Source: Jidongwangia harbinensis (GTDB lineage: Bacteria > Actinomycetota > Actinomycetes > Mycobacteriales > Micromonosporaceae). From it: a stretch of DNA of 64,000 bases. The notes beneath the pieces were generated by a model. It saw nothing but the letters and a program-made list of their open reading frames with translations. It ran no database searches and was not told where the DNA came from. Within the stretch, counting starts at the first letter, position 1; each line of letters begins with the position of its first letter. Made by a program: the position numbers and the translations under genes. Positions 27,284 through 35,228 of this stretch are shown here, in pieces. The stretch spans positions 1 through 64,000 of the forward strand of contig NZ_JAIWNC010000011.1 in assembly GCF_020216025.1 (NCBI RefSeq), given 5' to 3'.

Positions 27284-27295
27284 GCCTTCATTTCA

Positions 27296-27332
27296 GTCGT
27301 CACGCCGGGCTTTGACAACCCGACGTGACGAC
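27296..27332 (-). terminator. Terminator of the polyol operon
   Basis: A near-perfect 16-bp stem: GTCGTCACG at 27296-27304 pairs with CGTGACGAC at 27324-27332, extended by a CGGG/CCCG inner stem, with loop TGAC. It lies 30 bases past the dehydrogenase stop. The same inverted repeat sits upstream of the APC gene and could double as an operator. Confidence 0.65.
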
Positions 27333-27360
27333 TATCTAACCGATGGTGACAGGAAGATCG

Positions 27361-28350
27361 TCAGGGCTCGATCAGGATCTTCCGGCCCACGCCGGCCCGG
27401 AACTGCTCCAGCGCCTCGGCGTACGAGGCGAGCGGGAAGCGGTGGCTGACGAACACGTCCGGTGCCAGCACCCCGGCGGCCATCAGGTCGCCGGCCCGGT
27501 CGAAGCTGTGCAGCACCGCCATCGAGCCGGTGATGGTGATCTCCCGGCGGTAGATCTCGTACGGCTCGATCGCCACCCGGGCGTCGTAGTTGGCGACGCC
27601 GAACTGCAGGAACGTGCCGCCCCGGCCGACCCGGCCCAGCCCGTCCCGGATCGCCGCCTCGACCCCGGTGCAGTCGATCACCACGTCCCAGCCGCGCGGC
27701 GCGTCCAGCTCGTCCGCGCTGGTCACCGCCGCGGTGCAGCCGAGCTGCTTGGCGGTGGCCAGCCGTTCCGGATTGAGATCCACCATGGAGACGGTGGCCG
27801 CGCCGGCCCGCTTGGCCAACTCCAGCATCATCAGGCCCATGGTGCCGGACCCGTAGATCAGGTACGTCTCGGCCATGCCGCGGGGCAGCACGTCGAACCC
27901 GCGGACCGCGCAGGACAGCGGCTCGATCAGCGCCGCGTCGCCGGCCGGCAGGTGCTCCGGCAGCCGGTACAGGTTGGCCATCGGGGCGGCCACGTACTCG
28001 GCGGCGCCGCCGCCGACCGTGACCCCGATGGCGCCCCAGTTCTCGCACTGGTTGCCGCGGGCCCGCTTGCAGTAGTAGCAGTACCCGCAGTAGAGCGACG
28101 GGTCCACCGCGACCCGGTCGCCGACCGCGTACCCGGTGACCGCCGCACCCACCGCGACGATCTCGCCGGCGAGCTCGTGGCCGGGCACGATCGGGAAGGC
28201 CGGAGCGAACTCGCCCTCCATGATGTGCAGGTCGGTGCCGCAGATGCCGACCGCGGCGGGCCGGACCACCACGTCGGTGGGTCCCGGGGTGGGATCGGGC
28301 ACGTTCTGGATCTCGATCGTGCCCGGGGTGACGACGACCGCTGCCTTCAC
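27361..28350 (-). CDS. Zinc-dependent polyol (sorbitol-type) dehydrogenase
   Basis: A 329-residue medium-chain dehydrogenase. Catalytic zinc ligands are visible in VGICGTDLH (Cys) and VPGHELAGE (His-Glu). The structural zinc site is the four-Cys cluster YCGYCYYCKRARGNQC. The Rossmann motif is IYGSGTMGLM. It should oxidise a polyol to a ketose with NAD+. It is the last gene of an ABC polyol operon and overlaps the upstream permease by 4 bases (GTGA). The exact polyol (sorbitol, mannitol, xylitol, arabitol) cannot be told. Confidence 0.88.
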   Translation of the reverse strand: MKAAVVVTPGTIEIQNVPDPTPGPTDVVVRPAAVGICGTDLHIMEGEFAPAFPIVPGHELAGEIVAVGAAVTGYAVGDRVAVDPSLYCGYCYYCKRARGNQCENWGAIGVTVGGGAAEYVAAPMANLYRLPEHLPAGDAALIEPLSCAVRGFDVLPRGMAETYLIYGSGTMGLMMLELAKRAGAATVSMVDLNPERLATAKQLGCTAAVTSADELDAPRGWDVVIDCTGVEAAIRDGLGRVGRGGTFLQFGVANYDARVAIEPYEIYRREITITGSMAVLHSFDRAGDLMAAGVLAPDVFVSHRFPLASYAEALEQFRAGVGRKILIEP

Positions 28351-29162
28351 TTGACGGCTCCCATCGACAGGCCTCGGACCAGCTTGTTCTGCGCCATCCA
28401 GCCGGCCACCAGCACCGGCAGCGAGACGATCGTCGCGGCGGCGCAGAGCCGGGCCAGGAACAGCCCTTCCGAGGAAATGAAGCCGACCAGGAAGATCGGC
28501 GCGGTGCCCGCGTTCGTGGCGGTGAGGTTGACCGCCAGGAAGAACTCGTTCCAGGCGAAGATGAAGCAGATCAGCGCGGTGGCGGCCAGACCGGGCGACA
28601 CGATCGGCAGGATGATCTTCCGGATCGAGGTGAGCAGGCTGGCGCCGTCCACCTCGCCGGCCTCCAGCACCTCGCGAGGCACCTCGAGCAGGAAGGAGCG
28701 CATCATCCAGATCGCCAGCGGCAGGTTCATCGAGGTGTAGAGGACGACCATCGTCCAGACGTTGTCCAGCATGCCGAGTTGCTTGGTCAGCAGGTAGATC
28801 GGCAGCAGCGCGGCCACCGGCGGCATCATCTTGGTGCTGATGAAGAAGAACAGCGCGTCGGTCCACTTCGCCACCGGCCGCAGCGACAGTGCGTAGGCGG
28901 CCGGCGTGGCCAGCACGATCACCAGGAGCGTGGAGAAGATGCTGGCCATCAGCGAGTTCAGCAGGAACGGCATGATGTTGCGGTCGAACACCTGGGCGTA
29001 CTGGTCCAGCGTGGGCGTGAAGAACCAGGTCGGCGGGTTGCTGGCGGCCGACTGTTCCTGCTTGAAGCTGGTCAGCACCATCCAGATCACCGGGAACACG
29101 AACGCGATCCCGGCGATCCACGCGACGGTGCCCCAGACGGTGGTGCTGAGGCGTTTGCTCAT
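28347..29162 (-). CDS. ABC sugar/polyol permease (MalG type)
   Basis: A 271-residue inner-membrane subunit with six hydrophobic helices. The ATPase-coupling loop EAGEVDGASLLTSIRKIILP matches the EAA motif (EAAxxDGA). Families most like it import sorbitol, mannitol or trehalose. It overlaps the partner permease by 4 bases and the dehydrogenase by 4. No ATP-binding gene is present in the operon, so a shared MsiK-type ATPase elsewhere must energise it. Confidence 0.9.
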   Translation of the reverse strand: MSKRLSTTVWGTVAWIAGIAFVFPVIWMVLTSFKQEQSAASNPPTWFFTPTLDQYAQVFDRNIMPFLLNSLMASIFSTLLVIVLATPAAYALSLRPVAKWTDALFFFISTKMMPPVAALLPIYLLTKQLGMLDNVWTMVVLYTSMNLPLAIWMMRSFLLEVPREVLEAGEVDGASLLTSIRKIILPIVSPGLAATALICFIFAWNEFFLAVNLTATNAGTAPIFLVGFISSEGLFLARLCAAATIVSLPVLVAGWMAQNKLVRGLSMGAVK

Positions 29163-30088
29163 CGGCCCTCCTCCATCCGGAACAGGCTCGAGATCACCCG
29201 GAGCGCGAACGTGGCCACGATGATGGTGAGGATCACGACGATCACGCCGGCCGCGGCCGCCTCGCCGTACTCGAACTTGCGGAACGTGGTCAGGTAGATC
29301 TCGTACGGCAGGTTGGTGGTCGCCGCGCCGGGGCCGCCCTGGGTGATGGTGAACACCGCGTCGAACGTGTTGACCAGGTAGATGGATCCGAGCAGGGCGC
29401 CCAGCTCCAGGTACTGCCGCAGGTGCGGCAGGGTCATCCGGCGGAAGATCTGCCAGGCACCGGCGCCGTCCACCCGGGCCGCCTCGAGGACGTCCTCGGA
29501 CTGCGACTGCAGACCGGCCAGCAGGATCAGCATCATGAACGGCGTCCACTGCCACACCAGGGTGGCGATGACCGCGGCCTTCGGATAGTTCGACACCCAG
29601 TCGGTCGAACCGCCGAACAGGCCGTTGATCAGGCCGTACGCCGGGTTGTAGAGGGCGTGCTTCCAGAGCAGGGCGGCCGCGATCGGCATCACCAGGAACG
29701 GTGTGATCAGCAGCGTACGCACGATCGACCGGCCGAAGAACTTGCGGTCCAGCAGGACGGCGAGCGCGAGCCCGAGGATCATCGAGAAGATCACCGCACC
29801 GGCGGTGAGCCAGATCGTGTTGAGCAGGGCGGCGCGGAGCCGGCTGTCGGTCAGGACGGTGACGTAGTTGTCCACGCCGATGAACTCCCGCGCCCCCGGG
29901 CGCAGGGCGTTCCAGTCCAGGGTGGACAGATAGATCGTGACCAGGAACGGCACCTGGGTGACCACGATCGCGAAGATGAGGGCCGGCAGCAGCGGGGCCC
30001 GGCGGACCCAGCGCTCCTTGGCGGGATTCCGGACCGGGGGGACGGGTGTCGCGGTCCGCCGATCCGCCCGGTCGATGACGTCGGTCAT
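29159..30088 (-). CDS. ABC sugar/polyol permease (MalF type)
   Basis: A 309-residue inner-membrane subunit with six hydrophobic helices after a charged N-terminus (RRTATPVPPVRNPAKER). The EAA coupling loop is EAARVDGAGAWQIFRRMTLP. FDAVFTITQGGPGAATTNLPYEIY near the end is strongly family-typical. It pairs with the MalG-type gene (ATGA overlap). A strong hairpin lies between it and the binding-protein gene upstream. Confidence 0.9.
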   Translation of the reverse strand: MTDVIDRADRRTATPVPPVRNPAKERWVRRAPLLPALIFAIVVTQVPFLVTIYLSTLDWNALRPGAREFIGVDNYVTVLTDSRLRAALLNTIWLTAGAVIFSMILGLALAVLLDRKFFGRSIVRTLLITPFLVMPIAAALLWKHALYNPAYGLINGLFGGSTDWVSNYPKAAVIATLVWQWTPFMMLILLAGLQSQSEDVLEAARVDGAGAWQIFRRMTLPHLRQYLELGALLGSIYLVNTFDAVFTITQGGPGAATTNLPYEIYLTTFRKFEYGEAAAAGVIVVILTIIVATFALRVISSLFRMEEGR

Positions 30089-30106
30089 GTCTGGCCTTTC
30101 GGTGGC

Positions 30107-30136
30107 GCGGGGGCGTCGCCGCGGCGACGCCCCCGC
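30107..30136 (-). terminator. Intercistronic hairpin in the polyol operon
   Basis: A 14-bp perfect stem (30107-30120 with 30123-30136) follows the binding-protein stop and precedes the permease gene. In ABC operons such hairpins stabilise or partially terminate the message so that binding protein is made in excess. That role is inferred. Confidence 0.65.
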
Positions 30137-30141
30137 GGGCC

Positions 30142-31509
30142 CTACTTCCGGTAGTTCTTCGCCACGTCTTCGGCGAGTTTCTGACCGTCGTTCAGCGCCT
30201 GGTCGACCGTCTTGCTGCCGGTCAGGGACGCGCTGACCTCCTGCGACACCTTGGTGCCGAGGTCCGCGAACTCGGGGATGCCGACGAACTGCACGCCCAG
30301 CGCGGGCCGCGGTTGCACTCCCGGGTTCTGCGGGTTCGCGTTCTCGATCGAACCGAGCGTGATGTCCGCGAACGCCTTGGCCGACTCCTTGTACTCGGGA
30401 ATCGAGTACGTCGAGGTGCGCTTGCCGGACGGCACCCGGGACCAGCCCAGCTTCTCGCCGACCAGCTTCTCGTAGTCCTTGCTGGTCGCCCAGGAGATGA
30501 ACTTCCAGGCGGCGTCCGCCTTCTTGGTGGTCTTCGGCATGGCCCACGCCCACGTCCACAGCCAACCGGAGTACTCGGTCTTGTTGACCGGCGCGTACGC
30601 GTATCCGACCTTGCCGGCCACCTTGCTGGCCTTCGGGTCCTCCAGCGTGCCGGCCGCGCTGGTGGCGTCGTACCACATGGCGGCCTTGCCCTGGCCGAAC
30701 GTGTTCAGGCACTCGGTGAAGCCGGACTGCGGCGCGCCGGACTGCCCGTGCTTGCGGACCAGGTCCACGTAGAACTTGGTGGCCTCCTGGAACTCCGGCG
30801 CGTTGACCTTCGGCGTCCAGTCCTTGTCGAACCAGGTGCCGCCGTACGTGTTGACCACCGTGGTCAGCGGCGCGAAGAGTTCCCCCCAGCCGGGCAGGCC
30901 GCGCAGGCAGATGCCGGCCACGCCGCCCTTCTTGTCGTCCAACTTGGCCGCGAAGTCCGCGACCTGCGCCCAGGTCGGCTTCTCCGGCATGGTGAGGCCC
31001 TTGGCCTCGAACATCTCCTTGTTGTACATGAGGAACGAGGACTCGCCGTAGAACGGCGCCGCGTACATCTTCCCGTCCTCGCCGGTCAGCGACTGCACCA
31101 TCGGCTTGAGCAGGTCGCCGGTGTCGTAGGCGGTGTCCGCGCCGGCCTGGGTGGAGAGTTCGTGCAGCCAGTTGTTCTTCGACCAGATCGGCACCTCGTA
31201 CGCGCCGACGGTGACCACGTCGTACTGCCCGCCCTGGTTCGCCACGTCCTGGGTGACCTTGTCGCGCAGTTCGTTCTCCGGCAGGATCGTGAACTTCACG
31301 GTGATGCCGGTCTGCTTGGTGAAGGTGTCGGCGGTCAGCTTCTGGATGTCCTCCATCTGCGGGTTGCCGACCATCAGCGCGGTGATGGTGTTGTCCGCCG
31401 ATTCGCCGCTACCGCCGGTCGAACCGGCACCGGAACAACCGGACAGCACAAGTGCGCCGGCGGTGGCGCCGGCCAACAGTACGGACAGTTTCTTTCCTGG
31501 TTTTTGCAC
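30142..31509 (-). CDS. ABC polyol-binding lipoprotein
   Basis: A 455-residue extracellular solute-binding protein of family 1. The lipoprotein signal ends in VLSGC near residue 25, so it is tethered outside the membrane. Typical landmarks are GQYDVVTVGAYEVPIW, PFYGESSFLMYNKEMFEAKGL and AWAMPKTTKKADAAWKFI; these resemble mannitol/sorbitol-binding proteins. Start GTG 31509 follows GGAGGAACT. It opens the transport part of the operon, 77 bases after the DeoR regulator. Confidence 0.9.
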   Translation of the reverse strand: MQKPGKKLSVLLAGATAGALVLSGCSGAGSTGGSGESADNTITALMVGNPQMEDIQKLTADTFTKQTGITVKFTILPENELRDKVTQDVANQGGQYDVVTVGAYEVPIWSKNNWLHELSTQAGADTAYDTGDLLKPMVQSLTGEDGKMYAAPFYGESSFLMYNKEMFEAKGLTMPEKPTWAQVADFAAKLDDKKGGVAGICLRGLPGWGELFAPLTTVVNTYGGTWFDKDWTPKVNAPEFQEATKFYVDLVRKHGQSGAPQSGFTECLNTFGQGKAAMWYDATSAAGTLEDPKASKVAGKVGYAYAPVNKTEYSGWLWTWAWAMPKTTKKADAAWKFISWATSKDYEKLVGEKLGWSRVPSGKRTSTYSIPEYKESAKAFADITLGSIENANPQNPGVQPRPALGVQFVGIPEFADLGTKVSQEVSASLTGSKTVDQALNDGQKLAEDVAKNYRK

Positions 31510-31586
31510 AGCAGTTCCTCCGATTAGGACATGCGGGAACCGGCCGACATCGACGTACCTGCCGGCAGTGGGGGATGCGGAGCGAT

Positions 31587-32348
31587 TTAGACCCGGAGCA
31601 CCTGCGGCCCGAGCCGGGAATAACGGTGCGCCTCGGACGCCGGCAGACCGGTGTCCGTGACCAGTGACTCGAAATCGGAAATCTCGGCGAAACGGCAGAA
31701 AGTCCGTACGCCGAATTTGGTGTGCATGCCGACGAATATTCGTCGGCGGGCGGCTCGCACGGCGTGTGCCTTCACGTCCGCCACCGCGGGATCGGGGGTG
31801 GTCAGCCCCACCTCGCGGGAGATCCCGTTGGCGCCCACGAAGGCGAGGTCGAGGACGAATCCGGCGAGCATGCCGCTGGCCCAGTGATCGACCGTGGCCA
31901 GCGTGCGGCCGCGGACCCGGCCGCCGAGCAGCAGCACGGTGGCCGGACTGTTGGTGGACAGCCACGCCGCCGTGTTGAGCGACGCGGTCACCACGGTGAG
32001 CGGGCGGTCCGTGGGCAGCGCCTCCGCGATCAGTTGCGGAGTGAATCCCTCGTCGATGAAGATGGTTTCCGCGTCGCCGATGAGTGCGACCGCCGCCGCG
32101 GCGATCCGACGCTTTTCCGGAACCCCGCGGGTGGTCCGGATCGCCAGATCGGTCTCGAACTTCGCGGTTTCCACGGGGTACGCGCCGCCGTGTGTGCGGC
32201 GGAGCAGTCCGTGCTTTTCCAGAAGGCGCAGATCACGCCGGATCGTTTCCGCCGAAACGGCGAGTTCGGCGGCGAGTTTCGCCACGTCGACTTCGCCTTG
32301 GCGTCGCGCCAGGGCGACGATCCGGTGTTGCCGTTCCTCTGCATTCAA
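31587..32348 (-). CDS. DeoR-family sugar-responsive repressor
   Basis: A 253-residue regulator. The N-terminal winged helix-turn-helix (VDVAKLAAELAVSAETIRRDL, followed by LLRRTHGGA) is the DeoR signature. The C-terminal DeoRC sensor domain (FIDEGFT, LTVVTASLN, VLLLGGRV, LAFVGANGI, SDF) binds a phosphorylated sugar. It heads the polyol operon and probably represses it. The start is taken as TTG 32348 because the family begins with (M)NAEERQ there and GGAGGTG lies five bases upstream. Confidence 0.88.
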   Translation of the reverse strand: MNAEERQHRIVALARRQGEVDVAKLAAELAVSAETIRRDLRLLEKHGLLRRTHGGAYPVETAKFETDLAIRTTRGVPEKRRIAAAAVALIGDAETIFIDEGFTPQLIAEALPTDRPLTVVTASLNTAAWLSTNSPATVLLLGGRVRGRTLATVDHWASGMLAGFVLDLAFVGANGISREVGLTTPDPAVADVKAHAVRAARRRIFVGMHTKFGVRTFCRFAEISDFESLVTDTGLPASEAHRYSRLGPQVLRV

Positions 32349-32666
32349 TCCGCACCTCCGGCCGCCACGGCGGTCGCATTTCGTGCCGCGCCTGCCGTGG
32401 ACCATTTGTAACACCGGGGAAACCTGTGGGCTCCGTCACAGACCAGGCAACTTTGTTGGAACCTTGCCCGATTTCCCGCGCCGACAGACGCGACCAGAAC
32501 CCATCAGGACGGCACGAACTGGGAGGAAAGTCGTGCCCGAATGACCGCAGCCCATGACCGAATCATGCCCGGGCGTGTGAGAGCGGGTACGGCGGTCATG
32601 TGAGTTCGGGCGCACCCCCGACCCGGAACGCCTCAGATCACCGCCGGATCGGCCGACGCTTCCAGC
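32349..32666. other. Divergent intergenic region
   Basis: The 318 bases between the DeoR gene and the GGDEF-EAL gene contain no supported gene. They must hold both promoters. A small inverted repeat CAACTTTGTTG (32448-32458) is a possible operator; I could not define clear -35/-10 pairs. Confidence 0.4.
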
Positions 32667-34919
32667 ATGGAGACCGGCGTGCCCGCCACAGATGAGTTGA
32701 CCGACTTCCTGGTGGTCCTCGCCGACCGGCCGGACGGGCCGGCCGCCCGGCACGCCGCGGTGGAGTGCGCCGCCCGCGCGCTGAACGCGGACATCGCCGT
32801 CCTGCTCCTCGACGACGGCGTGGCGGCCGCCGTCGGCCTGCCCGCGGACCGGGTGCCCGCCTTCCAGCTGGCCGAGGCGGCCGGCGCCCGCCGCACCACG
32901 ATCGAGCTGCACGGGCGTACCCATGCGATGACCTCCGCGACGATCGCCGGGGACTCCCCCGGCGCACTGGTGCTGGCCCGCGCGGGTGTCCCGTTCAGCG
33001 CCGAGGAGGTCTGCCTGCTCCGCGGCATGGCCGGTGTGCTGGAACTGAGCCTGCAGGCGCTGCACGTGATCGAGTCGGAACGGCGGCACGCCAAGGAGAA
33101 CGACCGCCTGGTCGGCTCGCTCAAGGAGCGCCAGCGCCTGCTCGAACAGCTGTCCGCGATCCAGCGTGCGATCGCCCGCCGGGCCCCGCTGGACCAGATC
33201 CTGCAGGCGGTCACGGCCGGGGCCCGGGAACTGCTGGGCGTCGAGATGGCCGGCCTCAACCTGATCGAGACGGACGACCCCAGCCTGGGCAGCATGGTGG
33301 CGTGCAGCGGCGTGGCGCCCGAGGTGCTGGCCCGGCTCAAGCGGATTCCGCTGGTCGCCGGCGGGGTCAGTGGACTCGCCATCCTGGGCGACGAACTGGT
33401 GTTCGTGGAGGACTACGGGAACTCGCCGATCGCGGTGCCGGAGATGACCAAGGCCAGCCTCAAGTCCGCCATGGCGGTGCCGGTGCACTCCAACGGCGCC
33501 GTGGTCGGCAGCCTGGTGGTCGGCTCGTACGCGGCGCAGCGGGAATGGGACAAGGAGTCCCAGGAGATCCTCGCGGTCTTCGCCGAGCACGTCAGCCTGG
33601 CACTCACCGACGCGCAGACGCTGGAGGCGATGAACCAGGCGTTCCACGACTCGCTGACCGGGCTGGCCAGCCGGGCGCTGTTCCAGACGCGGATGGAGAA
33701 CGCGTTCGCCACCGCCCCCACCGGCGGGGTGGCGTCGCTCTTCGTCGACCTGGACCGCTTCAAGGTGGTCAACGACTCGCTCGGGCACGCCACCGGTGAC
33801 CTGCTGCTGATCGGCGTCGCTGAGCGGATCACCGGTTGCCTGCGGGGCGGTGACACCGCGGCCCGGCTGGGCGGCGACGAGTTCGCCGTGCTGGTGCCCG
33901 GGGTGGCCGGCGTCGAGGAGGTGGTGCCGGTCGCCGAGCGCATCCTCGAGGCGTTGCGCGAGCCGTTCGACCTGGCCGGCAAGGAGACGTTCGTCAGCTG
34001 CAGCATCGGCATCGCGTTCGCCGAGGCCGGCACGTACGACGCGGCGGAGCTGATGGTGCACGCCGACCTCGCCATGTACCAGGCGAAGAAGCAGGGGAAG
34101 GACCGGTACGAGATCTTCGAACCGGAGATGCAGGCGTCGTTCCAGGCCGGGCTCGCGATGGAGGCGGACCTGCGCCGGGCGGTGGTCCGGCACGAGTTCG
34201 AGCTGCGTTACCAGCCCATCGTGCACCTGCGCACCGGCGAGATCACCGGCCTGGAGGCGCTGGTCCGCTGGCAGCACCCGGAGCGCGGACTCGTCCCGCC
34301 GCTGGAGTTCATCCCGCTCGCCGAGGAGACCGGCCTGATCGTGCCGATCGGCGAATGGGTGCTGCGCGAGGCCTGCCGGCAGACCGCCCGGTGGAACGAG
34401 CGCCGGACCGATCAGCCGCTGTCGGTCAGCGTGAACCTGTCCGCCGTGCAGCTGGACCAGGGCGATCTGCCCGCGCTGGTGGAGTCCGCGCTGGCCGACA
34501 GTGGCCTGCCGGCGGCCAGCCTGGTCATCGAGTTGACCGAGTCGCTGGTGGTGGATCACCGCCCGGGCACGCTGGCGCAGTTGGAGCGGCTCAAGGCGCT
34601 CGGCGTCCGGCTGGCGATCGACGACTTCGGCACCGGGTACTCGTCGCTGGCGTACCTGCGCCGGTTCCCGGTGGACATCCTAAAGATCGACAAGTCGTTC
34701 GTGGACGACGTCGGCGACGACCTCGCCGCCGCCGCGCTGACGCTCGGCATCATCCAGCTCGGCCAGGCGCTGCAGCTGTCCACGGTCGCCGAGGGCATCG
34801 AGGACATCGAGCAGCTGAACGAGCTGGCCGACGGCAACTGCGAGCTGGGACAGGGTTACTACTTCGCCGAGCCGCTGCCCGGGCCGGCCATGGACGAGCT
34901 GCTCTTCCCCTCGACCTGA
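32667..34919 (+). CDS. GAF-GGDEF-EAL cyclic-di-GMP protein
   Basis: A 750-residue cytoplasmic signalling protein that can make and break c-di-GMP. N-terminal residues to about 140 form a divergent sensor, followed by a coiled linker and a GAF domain (about 160-300). The GGDEF domain has an intact ARLGGDEFAVL. The EAL domain has GLEALVRWQHP, IDDFGTGYSSLAYL and KIDKSFV, so the phosphodiesterase site also looks complete. No membrane helices. It faces away from the DeoR gene and ends in a palindromic terminator shared with the CsbD gene. Confidence 0.9.
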   Translation: METGVPATDELTDFLVVLADRPDGPAARHAAVECAARALNADIAVLLLDDGVAAAVGLPADRVPAFQLAEAAGARRTTIELHGRTHAMTSATIAGDSPGALVLARAGVPFSAEEVCLLRGMAGVLELSLQALHVIESERRHAKENDRLVGSLKERQRLLEQLSAIQRAIARRAPLDQILQAVTAGARELLGVEMAGLNLIETDDPSLGSMVACSGVAPEVLARLKRIPLVAGGVSGLAILGDELVFVEDYGNSPIAVPEMTKASLKSAMAVPVHSNGAVVGSLVVGSYAAQREWDKESQEILAVFAEHVSLALTDAQTLEAMNQAFHDSLTGLASRALFQTRMENAFATAPTGGVASLFVDLDRFKVVNDSLGHATGDLLLIGVAERITGCLRGGDTAARLGGDEFAVLVPGVAGVEEVVPVAERILEALREPFDLAGKETFVSCSIGIAFAEAGTYDAAELMVHADLAMYQAKKQGKDRYEIFEPEMQASFQAGLAMEADLRRAVVRHEFELRYQPIVHLRTGEITGLEALVRWQHPERGLVPPLEFIPLAEETGLIVPIGEWVLREACRQTARWNERRTDQPLSVSVNLSAVQLDQGDLPALVESALADSGLPAASLVIELTESLVVDHRPGTLAQLERLKALGVRLAIDDFGTGYSSLAYLRRFPVDILKIDKSFVDDVGDDLAAAALTLGIIQLGQALQLSTVAEGIEDIEQLNELADGNCELGQGYYFAEPLPGPAMDELLFPST

Positions 34920-34931
34920 GGTCCGACGCGA

Positions 34932-34959
34932 GAAGCCGCGGCCGGCCGGCCGCGGCTTC
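34932..34959. terminator. Bidirectional palindromic terminator
   Basis: A 28-bp perfect palindrome (GAAGCCGCGG at 34932 and its mirror ending 34959) lies between the convergent GGDEF-EAL and CsbD genes. It can terminate both. Confidence 0.8.
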
Positions 34960-34977
34960 CGTGCGTACCCGTGGGGG

Positions 34978-35151
34978 TCAGTGCTTGAAGGCGTCCTTGA
35001 TCTTCTCGCCGGCCTGCTTGAGGTTGGAGGTGGTCTGGTCGGTCTTGCCCTCCGCCTCGAGCTGCTCGTCGTCGGTCGCCCGGCCGACGCCCTCCTTGAC
35101 CTTGCCGCCAATTTCCTCGGACTTGTTGCCGACCTTGTCGTCGAAAGCCAT
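34978..35151 (-). CDS. CsbD-family stress protein
   Basis: A 57-residue hydrophilic protein (MAFDDKVGNKSEEIGGKVKE...). The family pattern KxGNxxxEIxGKxKExVGxxTxDxxLxxEGK is clear. CsbD proteins are SigB-controlled in Bacillus and common in general stress regulons; their function is unknown. ATG 35151 follows GGAGGTACC. A SigB-like promoter (GATTG, 14 bases, GGGTAT) lies 50 bases upstream, and the leader holds a small hairpin (35174-35191). Confidence 0.92.
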   Translation of the reverse strand: MAFDDKVGNKSEEIGGKVKEGVGRATDDEQLEAEGKTDQTTSNLKQAGEKIKDAFKH

Positions 35152-35202
35152 CGGTACCTCCAGCGATACGTAGGGGCACGTCAACGTGCCCGCCCCGAGG
35201 AG

Positions 35203-35227
35203 ATACCCGGTCCGCGGGGATGCAATC
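35203..35227 (-). promoter_or_regulatory. SigB-like promoter of the CsbD gene
   Basis: Minus strand GATTG (35227-35223), a 14-base spacer, GGGTAT (35208-35203). It is nearly the same as the promoter of the DUF6131 gene and fits the gene family, which is SigB-controlled in other bacteria. It lies just before the end of the upstream GGDEF-EAL gene. Confidence 0.6.
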
Positions 35228-35228
35228 C

